64,000 bases of DNA, from the IMG/VR virus record IMGVR_UViG_3300033182_000489, positions 1 to 64,000 of that record. One strand, given 5' to 3'. The translations under genes were made by a program, and so were the position numbers. Source of the stretch: a virus. The notes under the pieces are model-generated. The model saw only the letters and a program-made list of their open reading frames with translations, searched no databases and was not told where the DNA came from. Shown piece after piece: positions 44,212-53,182 of this stretch. The stretch's first letter is position 1, and the number at the start of each line of letters is the position of its first letter.

Positions 44212-45282
44212 TCAATCTCGGTGCTTTGGGTCCAGCCCCACTCGCTCCGCGATGGCGTGGAACAGGTCGTTGTGGGGCGGTCCGCCTCCACCGTTGGCCA
44301 CCGCGATGTGGACGCACTCGTGGAGGACCACCTGCCGCAGGTACCTCTTGTTCTTCGCCGCTGCGGGGTCAATCGAGGTCACCGTGTAGGGGCGACGGTC
44401 CGTGGGCGGCTCAGTGAGTCCGATGGTGTTGGGCTTCAACCGCACCGACGAGAAGCCGATGGAGACGGACCCCTTCCTCAGATCAGGGGCGGTGCCTGTG
44501 ATTTCTCGCCGGGCCTCCAGACACTCGTTGAGGCACTCGTTCAACAGAGGGACCAGCACTTGAGCCGTCGCCAGGGCCCGTGCCTTGACCCCGCGAGCCG
44601 CCTGAGCCCATGGCCAGTCGTATCGCTCGGTCATGGCTTCGGCGATGGTGTAGGTCCAGTAGAAGACCCTCGTCCAGTGATCCTCGACGGGGTTCACGAT
44701 TGGTTGCAGGCCCTCTCGGATCGGAGCGACCGTCGTGCCCACCGTCCAGAAGTTGTTGTGCTGGTAGGCGATGCAGCGGACCTGCGTGAAGTCGCCCTTC
44801 ATGGGCTCCGGCACCGCGAAGTCCCAACCCCACGGGTGCGGGGTCGCGATGGCCGCTGGGGTCACCGATGCCATCGCAAAGGCCATGGCTTCCAGCCCGT
44901 CGGTCTCGGTATGCCAGTAGTCGCGCTGCTGGCTCCAGTGGGACAGACCCTCTCGGACAGCCGCCGAGGTTGCGGTCGGAGGCTGGATGTCCTCCACCAT
45001 CGAGCGGTCCACATAGAAATCCTTGACCGGGCCGACGTACTCCTTGCCTGCGACCTTGACCTTGTAGGCCACGATCTGTCCGAACCGGGTGATGACCCCG
45101 AGGATCACAGCCTTCTTGTCGCGGTGATCCCGCAGTCCTCCGTCGGCGATGCTGGACACCTCAACGGCCTTGCCGACCATCTCGTGGTCGTAGGCCACGT
45201 CCGCGCCGAAGTCAGCCTCCAGCGGGAGATCACGCCCTCCGATAGACAGCGAGGCGGCCTGTTTGGTTAGACGGTTCCTCAC
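44212..45282 (-). CDS. Putative zinc metalloprotease (SprT/zincin-like)
   Basis: A 356-residue protein, GTG 45282 start overlapping the previous stop (GTGA). The C-terminus has LRQVVLHECVHIAVANGGGG then PPHNDLFHAIAERVGL: an HExxH zinc motif (321-325) followed by a third His 11-16 residues later and a Phe helix, as in SprT-like or other minigluzincin proteases. Residues 1-300 are unrecognised and include a Tyr/Trp-rich region. It could process virion or DNA-bound proteins. Confidence 0.6.
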   Translation of the reverse strand: MRNRLTKQAASLSIGGRDLPLEADFGADVAYDHEMVGKAVEVSSIADGGLRDHRDKKAVILGVITRFGQIVAYKVKVAGKEYVGPVKDFYVDRSMVEDIQPPTATSAAVREGLSHWSQQRDYWHTETDGLEAMAFAMASVTPAAIATPHPWGWDFAVPEPMKGDFTQVRCIAYQHNNFWTVGTTVAPIREGLQPIVNPVEDHWTRVFYWTYTIAEAMTERYDWPWAQAARGVKARALATAQVLVPLLNECLNECLEARREITGTAPDLRKGSVSIGFSSVRLKPNTIGLTEPPTDRRPYTVTSIDPAAAKNKRYLRQVVLHECVHIAVANGGGGPPHNDLFHAIAERVGLDPKHRD

Positions 45283-45611
45283 GGCGCGACCCCCAGAATG
45301 TTGAGGTTGGTGTCCTTGAACGCCTTGCGGAGCGCGTCCTTGTAGACGTCGAGGATGGGCTCCACCTTCGTCCCGATGACGTCCCCGTACTGTGGCTCCA
45401 GAGAAACGATCTCCGTGCTCCGGTCTGGGAACACCTGGACCTCGCCTTCCAGCCACAGGGGCTTCTTCTGCTCCGTCATCACACTCTCAAACGTCACCTT
45501 GACCCGGATGCGGATCAAGGGGAAGGCCGGTGCCTCGGACCACTGAGGCTGGCGGTCCACCACGTCGATCACCGTCCGCACGGGGAGGACTTTGGTGTAG
45601 ATGCGTGGCAT
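45279..45611 (-). CDS. Protein of unknown function (110 aa)
   Basis: ATG 45611 behind GGAG, under an exact late motif. MPRIYTKVLPVRTVIDVVDR, then FPLIRIRVKVTFESVMTEQK, a beta-rich fold followed by a helix. Coupled to the metalloprotease gene. No family recognised. Confidence 0.5.
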   Translation of the reverse strand: MPRIYTKVLPVRTVIDVVDRQPQWSEAPAFPLIRIRVKVTFESVMTEQKKPLWLEGEVQVFPDRSTEIVSLEPQYGDVIGTKVEPILDVYKDALRKAFKDTNLNILGVAP

Positions 45612-45663
45612 CACATGGCTCCGGGACAGGGTACGAGCATGGAGGTCTCCACCCCTCTGCCCG

Positions 45664-45679
45664 TATAGCCCCGCTACCG
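45664..45679 (-). promoter_or_regulatory. Late-promoter motif, metalloprotease unit
   Basis: Minus strand CGGTAG-CGGGG-CTATA, directly after the stop of the gene 45680-46195. Confidence 0.65.
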
Positions 45680-46195
45680 TCAATCCCGGTAGACGACCTC
45701 ACCCGTGTCGGCCAGCCAGTTGGGCGGGTAGGCGTTCGTCCAGGTTGGGCCTTCCGCCGCCTCACACTCGTCGCGGACGACGTTCTGGTAGGCGTTGAAG
45801 GCATCGAAGTGGCGGTAGCACTCAGCGGCTTCCGACCATGGCCAGTCCATCGGGAGCATGGGCACATCATCATGGAGCCTGTGACCCAGATTCCCCGCCA
45901 TGAAGATGCCCGAAGCCGTCTTGGGCATCGCCCCGAAGCGGCGGTCGTACTCCTCCACGAGGGCCATGCCGTAAAACACGACCCACATGAAGTTGTCCCA
46001 GTCCTTCGCGGCCCAGGTAGCCAGACGGCCACCAGCCCCGTCACCGAGGATGCGGTCGCGGATGCCGTGCAGGGCAAGGCTCGCCGCGAGCACCTCCCTG
46101 GTGCTCTCCAACTGAGAGGACAGGTGCTGGTCGCAGAGTGCCGCAGCGCACTGGCTGGGGTCTTCGTCGATGATGAAGATGCTTGGAGTAGTCAT
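45680..46195 (-). CDS. Pyrimidine-dimer-glycosylase-like phage protein
   Basis: A 171-residue protein (ATG 46195). SIFIIDEDPSQCAAALCDQH, then LSSQLESTREVLAASLALHG, DWDNFMWVVFYGMALVEEYD, then RRFG, and a C-terminal FNAYQNVVRDE..YPPNWL resemble phage proteins often annotated as pyrimidine dimer DNA glycosylase-like (DP..AA..LCD.H, EE..R.G, WL). That name is a family annotation, not proof of repair activity; no classic T4 DenV N-terminus is present. Confidence 0.55.
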   Translation of the reverse strand: MTTPSIFIIDEDPSQCAAALCDQHLSSQLESTREVLAASLALHGIRDRILGDGAGGRLATWAAKDWDNFMWVVFYGMALVEEYDRRFGAMPKTASGIFMAGNLGHRLHDDVPMLPMDWPWSEAAECYRHFDAFNAYQNVVRDECEAAEGPTWTNAYPPNWLADTGEVVYRD

Positions 46196-46199
46196 TGGG

Positions 46200-46589
46200 T
46201 CACCTCGTCGGCTTCTTACCGGAAACGGGGTCGGTCTGAGCCCCCTGTGACCGCACCCGGATGGCGCGTTTGTTGTAGATGGTGTGCGACATCCCCGTCC
46301 CCGCTTCGGGGGCCTTGCCGTTCTTGACGACGTGGGGGCAGGAGAGGCACTTGTCCATCGACATCCCGTCCCGCAGACCGCAGACCTGCTCCCAGGTGCG
46401 GACCCGCTGGTAGACGAGATCACTCAGCACGCCCCGGAAGGCTTCGGCGATAGGCACGCCCGGCGGGAGCGGGTCGATCAGTTCTTCCTGATAGGCGCTG
46501 ACCTCGATGGGTGGCCAGATGCCCCTGTGGGCGCACTCGTAGACGTCCCCTTCGCTGTGTACTGGTTCCAGGGGCTTACGCCTTCCCAT
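46200..46589 (-). CDS. Protein of unknown function with a CxxC pair (129 aa)
   Basis: ATG 46589 behind GGAG, overlapping the previous gene by 14 bp. MGRRKPLEPVHSEGDVYECA, later SMDKCLSCPHVVKNGKAPEA, a Cys pair and basic tail. Function unknown. Confidence 0.5.
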   Translation of the reverse strand: MGRRKPLEPVHSEGDVYECAHRGIWPPIEVSAYQEELIDPLPPGVPIAEAFRGVLSDLVYQRVRTWEQVCGLRDGMSMDKCLSCPHVVKNGKAPEAGTGMSHTIYNKRAIRVRSQGAQTDPVSGKKPTR

Positions 46590-46839
46590 GTGCTCTCCGT
46601 TGGGCCGCTGCTCGTTTCTCAAGCCGGGCCAGTGAGTCCCTCAACCCTACCCGGAGTTCATCCAGATCGTCCGACTGGTCGAGGCTCTCCAGCGTCTCGC
46701 GGATGGTCTTGATCCGGGCGGCTCGGAGGGTGCCGGAGGGCATGACTTCCTTCGACTCGGCCTCTTGAACCCACAGGAGCAACGTCGTGACGGTGTTCGT
46801 CAAGTGGGTCAGGTGTCTGAGGAGGTCGTCGTTGTCCAT
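46576..46839 (-). CDS. Small helical coiled-coil protein (87 aa)
   Basis: Starts MDNDDLLRHLTHLTNTVTTL, one base after the polymerase stop. Fully helical with amphipathic heptads. It could be a polymerase-associated small subunit by position only; no family recognised. Confidence 0.5.
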   Translation of the reverse strand: MDNDDLLRHLTHLTNTVTTLLLWVQEAESKEVMPSGTLRAARIKTIRETLESLDQSDDLDELRVGLRDSLARLEKRAAAQRRAHGKA

Positions 46840-46840
46840 G

Positions 46841-49576
46841 TCACAGGCCCTCGTAGTCGGCGATCACGCGGAACTCCTCGTAGGCCACTCGGACCGGGTG
46901 GCCCAGCAAGTCGTTCCCCTTGGTGTCGCGTACATACAAGGTATCGGTGCCCTTGCCCTCGCAGCGGAGGATCACGCGAGCCAACTTGTCTGCCCCATGG
47001 GCCGTCAAGGACCGCACACGGTAGACGTAGGACGTCCCCTCCTTCTCCGGGGCGGGCTTCGGGGCCGGGGCACTGGGTGCTGCCACAGCAGGGTGCGAGG
47101 TGCCGTTGACGGGCTTCTCCTCCGGTGCTTCCGGCGCTTCCGCTGCCGCCTCCCCCCTCCCTCCGCAGGACAGGTAGTGGGCGTAGTGCTGGGGGAACAC
47201 CCGCTTCCAGCGGTCGGTCCACTCACCGCCGCCCTGGTTCCAGGTCATCTCGGTCAGGTTGAAGGGCACGGTCCAGTTGTCGCCGAACTCGACGTCCACC
47301 TTGAGCGGGACGAGCCACTGGAGACCCCGGATGGTGTCGTTCACCATGATCTCCTCGATGACCTCGACGGCCTCGCCCGCCAGAGCCTCCTCGATCTCAA
47401 ACACCAACTCGTCGTGGATGGTGATGTTCATCAGCACCCGGTCGAGCCAGTCGCGCCGCTTGAACTCCTTGTACAACTTCGCCATGGCCAACTTCATGAT
47501 GTCGGCGCTGGTGCCCTGGACGGGTCCGTTGACGCTGTTGCGCTCGGCTTTCGACCGGAAGCCGCCCATTTCGTGGTCGATGTCCGGCAGCGGGTACTTC
47601 CTCCCGTAGGCGGTCGTGACGTACTTCTGCGACCGTGCGGTCAGGTGCTGCTTCTTCCACCACTTCCGCAGCACCTTGTAGGTCTTGTCGTACTGGTTCT
47701 TGATGCGACAGCCTTCCTCGCGGTCCACGCCGACGGCTCGCTGGGCAGCGGAGCCACCCCCGCCGTAGGCCATGGCGAAGTTGAGGGCCTTGGCCTCCTG
47801 TCGGCGCTGCTTGAACTCACCCGTGCCCTTGATCTCGTCACCGAAGACGCCGAGGGCCGTGAGGCTGTGCAGGTCGCCGATCTTGTCGGACCCACACTGA
47901 GGACAGAAGGGAGGCGGGGCTGCGTCTCGTGGGAACGTGTGCTCGCAACTGGAGCACCGGAAGAACTCGTTGATCCACTTCGGCTCGCCGCTCAGGTTGG
48001 TGACGATCCGCAACTCGACACCGGAGTAGTCGATGGCGAACAGGACGTGGCCCGGACGTGCCGTGACGACCTCTCGGATGCGTCGGACGCACTCGGGCTT
48101 CGACTTGTCGTAGGTCGCCGGGGTCATGTGGACGCCCCACCGCACCTGTCCGTGGAAGCGGTCCTTGTGCTTGTCTCGTGGCGTCGGGGTCGAGAAACGG
48201 CCCGTGTCCACCTTCTGCCCGTTGAAGTTGGCCCACACACAGCCGTCGGGGCTGCGCTCGGGCGTCGTGTCCCACCAGATCGGGAACAGGAAGGTGCCCA
48301 GACCCTTGCTGACCTCACGGAACCGCTTGACCTTCGCCATGAACGGGAACTGGTCGCCAGCCTCCGAGATCACGCGGTCCAACTCGTCCTTGCTCGTCTT
48401 GACCTGGCCGGATTTCTCGGTCACGGCGAGACCCTTGACCCCCATCTCCCGCAGCATGATCCCGAGGTTGGCCGGGATGGTCACGTCGTACACCGCAGGG
48501 AACTCGACGCTCTCCTGCTTGCGGGGATCATCGAGCCGGGGGACCGACCGCTCGACAGGCTCCAGAGTCTTGTCCTGTGACCCCACCATGGCCCGCTCAC
48601 GGACCTCCATGTAGTTGGGCTCCAGGGTGTTGGGGTCGTACCCCGTCTGCATCTCCTTGACCCACGAGGGGCGCACGTCGCGCTCCAGCATGGCCGAGGC
48701 TTCGTCGTAGACCTCGTTGATGCAGCCCCACCACTCGTCCTGTCCGAGGCGGATCAGTCCCTCCAGACGGTCGCGGTCGATGTTGATGCGGCACTGCTCC
48801 ATCCACATGGTGGCCCGGAGACACGCCTTCTCCAACTTGTAGATGCCGGTCTGGTGCCTGCCGTGCTTGTCCTTCTCGGCGACCGAGGGGTGGAGGATGT
48901 GGTAGAGCGCCAGCGTGTTCACGGCATCCGCTGCCGCGTACCAGACGACGGGTTCCCAGGTGGGGTCCAGCGTCGAGAAGTCGAGTTTCTTCGCCTTGAT
49001 GGCCTCGGGTGGGAACAACTCCTCGATCTCGATCATCTCCCGGTCGAGTTCCTTCTTCGACAGGGGCTTCAAGCCCTTCGCCCGCTCACGGGTGTTCCGC
49101 AGGTAGGCGAGGATCATGGTGTCCTCCCAGGTCGTGTTGTCGTCCCAGTCCCCAGCCCGGCCAGCAGGCTCGTAGTCGAGGAACTTCTGGTCGAACTTCG
49201 CGTTGTGGAAGACGGCGCGGGCACCGCCTTCCTGGATGCGGTTGACCAGAGCCACCACGAGCCGTGGTGGGACGTTGGCGCTTGCACCCTCCTCCCTGTG
49301 CCGCACGGGGATGTACCAACCCTTCTCCGTGCTGGGAGCGATGCAGTAGCCGACGATCTTGTCCACCGTCTCCTCGCGGCCAGACCCGCCCGCAAAGGCG
49401 CGCTGGTCCAGACCCGTTGTCTCCAGGTCCAGGCCGTAGACGCCTGCGTCGATGCACTCCTGTGCGATGGTGTCGAGGTCGTCAACCGTGGCGAGGCGTA
49501 GGTCCACGCCTTCCATCCACGCCTTCTTGGCGACCTTCGGACGGCTGATCTCTTTGAGGCTGTCCAGGATGTTCAT
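46841..49576 (-). CDS. polA: Family A DNA polymerase with 3'-5' exonuclease domain
   Basis: A 911-residue protein. Exonuclease motifs: YGLDLETTGLD (48-58) and FHNAKFDQKFL (123-133). Polymerase motifs: A, FAIDYSGVELRIV near 512; B, RRQEAKALNFAMAYGGGG near 592-610; C, ITIHDELVFEIEE near 715. A zinc ribbon (CSSCEHTFPRD...PFCPQCG) sits between motifs A and B, and a C-terminal extension of about 110 residues (linker plus a beta-rich domain) follows the palm. No 5'-3' nuclease domain. Start ATG behind AGGAG and a CGGGTACAG box. Confidence 0.95.
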   Translation of the reverse strand: MNILDSLKEISRPKVAKKAWMEGVDLRLATVDDLDTIAQECIDAGVYGLDLETTGLDQRAFAGGSGREETVDKIVGYCIAPSTEKGWYIPVRHREEGASANVPPRLVVALVNRIQEGGARAVFHNAKFDQKFLDYEPAGRAGDWDDNTTWEDTMILAYLRNTRERAKGLKPLSKKELDREMIEIEELFPPEAIKAKKLDFSTLDPTWEPVVWYAAADAVNTLALYHILHPSVAEKDKHGRHQTGIYKLEKACLRATMWMEQCRINIDRDRLEGLIRLGQDEWWGCINEVYDEASAMLERDVRPSWVKEMQTGYDPNTLEPNYMEVRERAMVGSQDKTLEPVERSVPRLDDPRKQESVEFPAVYDVTIPANLGIMLREMGVKGLAVTEKSGQVKTSKDELDRVISEAGDQFPFMAKVKRFREVSKGLGTFLFPIWWDTTPERSPDGCVWANFNGQKVDTGRFSTPTPRDKHKDRFHGQVRWGVHMTPATYDKSKPECVRRIREVVTARPGHVLFAIDYSGVELRIVTNLSGEPKWINEFFRCSSCEHTFPRDAAPPPFCPQCGSDKIGDLHSLTALGVFGDEIKGTGEFKQRRQEAKALNFAMAYGGGGSAAQRAVGVDREEGCRIKNQYDKTYKVLRKWWKKQHLTARSQKYVTTAYGRKYPLPDIDHEMGGFRSKAERNSVNGPVQGTSADIMKLAMAKLYKEFKRRDWLDRVLMNITIHDELVFEIEEALAGEAVEVIEEIMVNDTIRGLQWLVPLKVDVEFGDNWTVPFNLTEMTWNQGGGEWTDRWKRVFPQHYAHYLSCGGRGEAAAEAPEAPEEKPVNGTSHPAVAAPSAPAPKPAPEKEGTSYVYRVRSLTAHGADKLARVILRCEGKGTDTLYVRDTKGNDLLGHPVRVAYEEFRVIADYEGL

Positions 49577-49585
49577 GGGCTCTCC

Positions 49586-50206
49586 TTACAAGGCTGTACC
49601 CGACGCCTGTGGTGGAACCACCCCCAGGTATTCGCGCACGGTGCGGAGGACTTTGGCCGCAGCGGCCTTCGTCGAGGCTTCCGGGGCCTTCCCGTCACGA
49701 TGCACGAGGCTCACCTTGTCGTGGGCCTCCCAGAAGGCGGCGCATTTCTCCGGGGGGATGGACCGCTCCCGACAGCAGGAGTCGATGATCCGAGAGACCC
49801 GGTTGAGCACCTGCTCCGTCGTCTCGGTGGTGTGCTCCAGTGCCTCGTTGATCTTGTGGACCGCCTTGTCCTTGCGCGGCTCCTCGGGGCCTTCCCACGG
49901 CAGGGGGTCAAGCCCGTAGCGTGCCTCCAGCGCCTTCACCGCAGACCAGAAGTCGATCCCCTCCTTCTCACGGACCAGGGTGATGGCGTCCCGGCTCCGT
50001 CCACAGGCGAAACAGTGGAAGGACGCCGAGTCGGGGTACACGCGCGCCGAGGGCTTCGTGTCGGCCCCGTCACCGTGGAGGTCACACGAGAACTGCTGCT
50101 CCCGGTCCTCTCCGTCTGGGTGGACGTGGTAGCCGTACTCGTAGAGCACGTCCACGATGGGCACCTCGGCTCGGATGCGGTCTGCCGCCGCCTTCGCCCT
50201 ACCCAT
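49586..50206 (-). CDS. Primase-type zinc-binding domain protein, without visible TOPRIM
   Basis: A 206-residue protein (ATG 50206, eight bases after GGAGG). Residues 35-90 hold a CHC2 zinc finger of bacterial primases (FSCDLHGDGADTKPSARVYP, then ASFHCFACGRSRDAITLVRE and FWSAVKALEARYG). The TOPRIM catalytic core expected after it is absent; the rest is helical. It may recognise priming sites for a separate catalytic subunit, or be a primase fragment. Located between polymerase and helicase genes. Confidence 0.75.
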   Translation of the reverse strand: MGRAKAAADRIRAEVPIVDVLYEYGYHVHPDGEDREQQFSCDLHGDGADTKPSARVYPDSASFHCFACGRSRDAITLVREKEGIDFWSAVKALEARYGLDPLPWEGPEEPRKDKAVHKINEALEHTTETTEQVLNRVSRIIDSCCRERSIPPEKCAAFWEAHDKVSLVHRDGKAPEASTKAAAAKVLRTVREYLGVVPPQASGTAL

Positions 50207-50897
50207 CGGTCTCGCCTCCCACCTGCTTGTAGAAGCGGGAGGCTCCCCCGGTGTCGGCATAGCAGGTGGCTTCAGTGTCTCCAGAAGCACCATAGATGCC
50301 GTGTTTCCCCCAGCCACGCTGTATCCCCTTCATCACACCAGAAGTGAGGACGCCGCTCTGTTCGTCCAGTCGTGCCACGGGACAGTCGGGTTCGCAGATC
50401 CAGTTGGCTACGGTTTCCTTGCCGTCGTTGTCTATCTGTCGGGTGATGTTCGTGGGTCGATTCTGGTGTGCGTTCCACCCCGAATCCTGACCGAAGGCGT
50501 TGTCCCCAGACGAGGCACCGCCACCGATGCCCTTCACCCTCTTGACCCCATCACATCGACACCCATCGAGGTGTTGAAGGATGACGTTGGCAGGCCAGCG
50601 ACCCGAAGGCTGAACATAGCCCGTGGAGGCCGTGCTTCCCGGCTGGAACATCCCCGCAGAAGCCCCTGTCCGACTGTCGCCCGGAAGGGACGAACGCCCC
50701 CCACCTCGCTTGTACCTCCAGTTCTCGGCACCATCCCAACGCTCCGTGGGATTCTCCGCGTAGGCACCCCCGTTGAGGTTGTCGTCGGTCGAGATCCGAG
50801 AGGCGTCGATGTTCAACCCGCCTGTGCCGTGCTTGAGGGTGTTCGCAGCCACGGTGCCCTCGGACAGGGGCTTTCGGAGGACGTGGATCACGCGCAT
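50199..50897 (-). CDS. DNA-methylase-derived protein lacking visible catalytic motifs
   Basis: A 232-residue protein (ATG overlaps the previous stop, TGATG). MRVIHVLRKPLSEGTVAANT, LKHGTGGLNIDASRIS, SGRWPANVILQHLDGC and GGASRFYKQV match a segment I recall from phage DNA methyltransferases. The catalytic (D/N/S)PPY and FxGxG motifs are not visible. Possibly a specificity subunit, a remnant, or a family with a new role. Function uncertain. Confidence 0.6.
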   Translation of the reverse strand: MRVIHVLRKPLSEGTVAANTLKHGTGGLNIDASRISTDDNLNGGAYAENPTERWDGAENWRYKRGGGRSSLPGDSRTGASAGMFQPGSTASTGYVQPSGRWPANVILQHLDGCRCDGVKRVKGIGGGASSGDNAFGQDSGWNAHQNRPTNITRQIDNDGKETVANWICEPDCPVARLDEQSGVLTSGVMKGIQRGWGKHGIYGASGDTEATCYADTGGASRFYKQVGGETDG

Positions 50898-52378
50898 CAC
50901 AGGTCTCCCAGGTCGATCTCTTGCCCGACCTTCTGCGCGGTCTGTGGGCTCACGTCGTTGGACGTGACCATCCGACGGCACGGCCACAGCACACCAGCGT
51001 AGAAGTCGTCAAACGGTGCGTTGTCACGGGACTTCAAGCACTGGATCTTGACGAGGTTCCCCTCCCTCAACTCGGTGTCCACCCAGCCAGCCGTCACGAT
51101 GTCAGACGACCGCTCGGCCTCGTTGGCGTAGGAGAGGTGAGTCAGGTTGTACCTACCCCCGTTCTTCTCGGCGCTCTTGTAGCCCTCACGGCTGATCTGG
51201 AACAACGCCACCACCGCGATACCCATGCCCCGGTTGAAGTTCATCGAGAGCCGCTTGAGGTCACGCAGCACCTCGTTCAACCGCTCCGTGGTGCTGCGGT
51301 ACTTGCCACGGGACTGCATCAGCCCGGCGTGGTCCACCGTGATCATCTGGATCGCGGGGTCTTTGGAGTAGAGCAGTTCGCACCGGGACCGGAGGTCGTT
51401 CACGTTGAAGTCGCTCTTGTCGGGATCAGCCACCTCGATGTGGATGTGCCCGTACCTGTTCGCCGGGTCGTTGAAGTCCGGCACGACGTGGTCGAACATG
51501 AACTTGCGCTCGTTGTCGCTGAGTTCTCCGTCCCGCATCCGGCTGTAGTCAAGGCTCTTGCCGATGCCGAGGTCTTGCCTGATCTGGGCGAACTTCTCGT
51601 GCTGGGAGTGGATGGCGTAGATGATGCGCCGCACCTGCTGGTAGGGCATCTCCAGGGACACGAGCACGCTGCTGTGCTGGTAGTAGACCGCCTGGTTGTA
51701 GTGCCAGTTCATCGCCAGCGTGGACTTGAGGCCCCCTGTGAACGCCGCGTGGGTCCAGAGTTCTCCGCGCTTCGCGCCCTTCAAGGCCACGTCCATCTGC
51801 CGCAGACCGCTAAACTGACCGATGCCCGCGAGAGGGTCGTTCTCCACCCGCTCGTACTCCTTGAGGAAGGCATCGCCGTCGGAGGTCACGTCACCGGAGA
51901 GCCGGACGCCGTTGACTGGCGTGATGACCCGGTGGCTGTTGTCGAGGACGTAGCGGACAGCGTGGGCAGGACCACGGAGGATGCGCTCCTCGTGCCCTTC
52001 CTTGATGGTGACCCCAGTGTCCACGATGCGAGCAGCCTCACGGAGCACTTCTGTGACCACACGGATGCGGCGGTCCTGGACGCGGGACTCCAGCAGTTGC
52101 AGGAAGTCGCCCTGGGTCCGAGGCTTCTCGACGCAGAGCATGTCCAGTCGGTCCACCACAGGAACCTGACTGACCCGCTCAAAGTGACCCCGGATGGTCG
52201 AGGCGTCGGGGACGTGGTGGTGCTGGTCGATGAAGTCCGTGACGTAGGCCCAGATGGCCCCGTCTTCGGGGAGGTCGAAGCCCAGCCCGGAGTCTCGGAG
52301 CGACTGCGCGTTCCGTAGGAACAGGGTGGGGTTGTCCTTCGGGCCGTCGCGGAACGAGGAGCGCAGGAGCACCTTCAT
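50897..52378 (-). CDS. dnaB: DnaB-type replicative helicase
   Basis: A 493-residue protein. Residues 203-222 (RGELWTHAAFTGGLKSTLAM) contain a variant Walker A (GGLKST; the first Gly of the usual GxxxxGKT is Ala). Walker B is IQMITVDHAG near 347. RGMGIAVVALFQISREG and NEAERSSDIVTAGW are typical of DnaB-like helicases. The N-terminal 190 residues are the accessory domain. It unwinds DNA at the fork. Coupled to the genes either side. Confidence 0.88.
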   Translation of the reverse strand: MKVLLRSSFRDGPKDNPTLFLRNAQSLRDSGLGFDLPEDGAIWAYVTDFIDQHHHVPDASTIRGHFERVSQVPVVDRLDMLCVEKPRTQGDFLQLLESRVQDRRIRVVTEVLREAARIVDTGVTIKEGHEERILRGPAHAVRYVLDNSHRVITPVNGVRLSGDVTSDGDAFLKEYERVENDPLAGIGQFSGLRQMDVALKGAKRGELWTHAAFTGGLKSTLAMNWHYNQAVYYQHSSVLVSLEMPYQQVRRIIYAIHSQHEKFAQIRQDLGIGKSLDYSRMRDGELSDNERKFMFDHVVPDFNDPANRYGHIHIEVADPDKSDFNVNDLRSRCELLYSKDPAIQMITVDHAGLMQSRGKYRSTTERLNEVLRDLKRLSMNFNRGMGIAVVALFQISREGYKSAEKNGGRYNLTHLSYANEAERSSDIVTAGWVDTELREGNLVKIQCLKSRDNAPFDDFYAGVLWPCRRMVTSNDVSPQTAQKVGQEIDLGDL

Positions 52379-53100
52379 TCACCACCTCCCCGGAGGGTCT
52401 TCTTGCCCTTCATGCCGCTGGTCTGTCGGCGAGGCTTCTTCGCCGTCGGGTTCGTGGGGCCAGGGCCCACGTTGCTGTTCCCGATGTGCTCCCACTCTCT
52501 CAGGATGCGGGCCACGTCGTCGGACCAAAACAGGTGACCGGAGTCGAGCGGGTGCGCGGGTTCGTCCCACACCCACGTCGGCTTCCCTGCATGGAAGCGT
52601 GTGTTGATGGCCTCAGCCAACACCTCCGGGGCTGCGACGTTGCGGGCCACCTTGACCCCCATGCGGATCACCACGAGGTCCGGTGGGGTCACGAGGTCCG
52701 GGATGGTCATGTACTTCGTGCTGACCTTGTGCGCGTCCGGGTCGATGATCTCACCACCCCCCAGCCCGGCGGTCGCGAGCCATGCGGTGACCAACTCGGC
52801 GTCGGAGACCACCTTGAACGCCCACGTTGCAGGCTGGCGCACAGCGACGTGGCGCAGGTGCGAGAAGAATGTCTGCCCCGTGGTCACCCACAGGTTCTTG
52901 TTGTGCCTCCCCAGCAGGGGCGATTTCTTGATGACGGGAGCCTTCGACAGGCCCCCATAGCCGCGCTCCACGTTGGTGAGGATGTCGCCTCGGAGGGCGC
53001 ACTCACAACGGTCGTAGGCGGGAGGATGGGGTGGATCAGGCGGGGTCTCGACCATGCCCGTACCACCGCAGATCTTGCAGTCGGGGTTGGGAGCAGACAT
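52375..53100 (-). CDS. Possible helicase loader with zinc-binding N-terminus
   Basis: A 241-residue protein starting MSAPNPDCKICGGTGMVETP. Four Cys (8, 11, 32, 34) look metal-binding. The core (PDLVVIRMGVKVARNVAAPE, then GKPTWVWDEPAHPLDSGHLF, then WSDDVARIL) has the order of a small AAA+ loader but no clear Walker A. It lies just upstream of, and overlaps, the helicase gene, which supports a loader role. Tentative. Confidence 0.45.
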   Translation of the reverse strand: MSAPNPDCKICGGTGMVETPPDPPHPPAYDRCECALRGDILTNVERGYGGLSKAPVIKKSPLLGRHNKNLWVTTGQTFFSHLRHVAVRQPATWAFKVVSDAELVTAWLATAGLGGGEIIDPDAHKVSTKYMTIPDLVTPPDLVVIRMGVKVARNVAAPEVLAEAINTRFHAGKPTWVWDEPAHPLDSGHLFWSDDVARILREWEHIGNSNVGPGPTNPTAKKPRRQTSGMKGKKTLRGGGE

Positions 53101-53132
53101 CAGAGCCCCTCCTGGTTGGTTTCAAGGCTCAT
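53100..53132 (-). CDS. Possible 10-codon leader peptide before the loader-like gene
   Basis: MSLETNQEGL starts five bases after GGAGG, and its TGA overlaps the next ATG (TGATG). The good ribosome site and coupling make translation likely; it may tune the expression of the following gene. Confidence 0.4.
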   Translation of the reverse strand: MSLETNQEGL

Positions 53133-53182
53133 GTCGCCCTCCGAATAGTGTCCACCTGTAGTACCGGACCGGATGCACCGAT

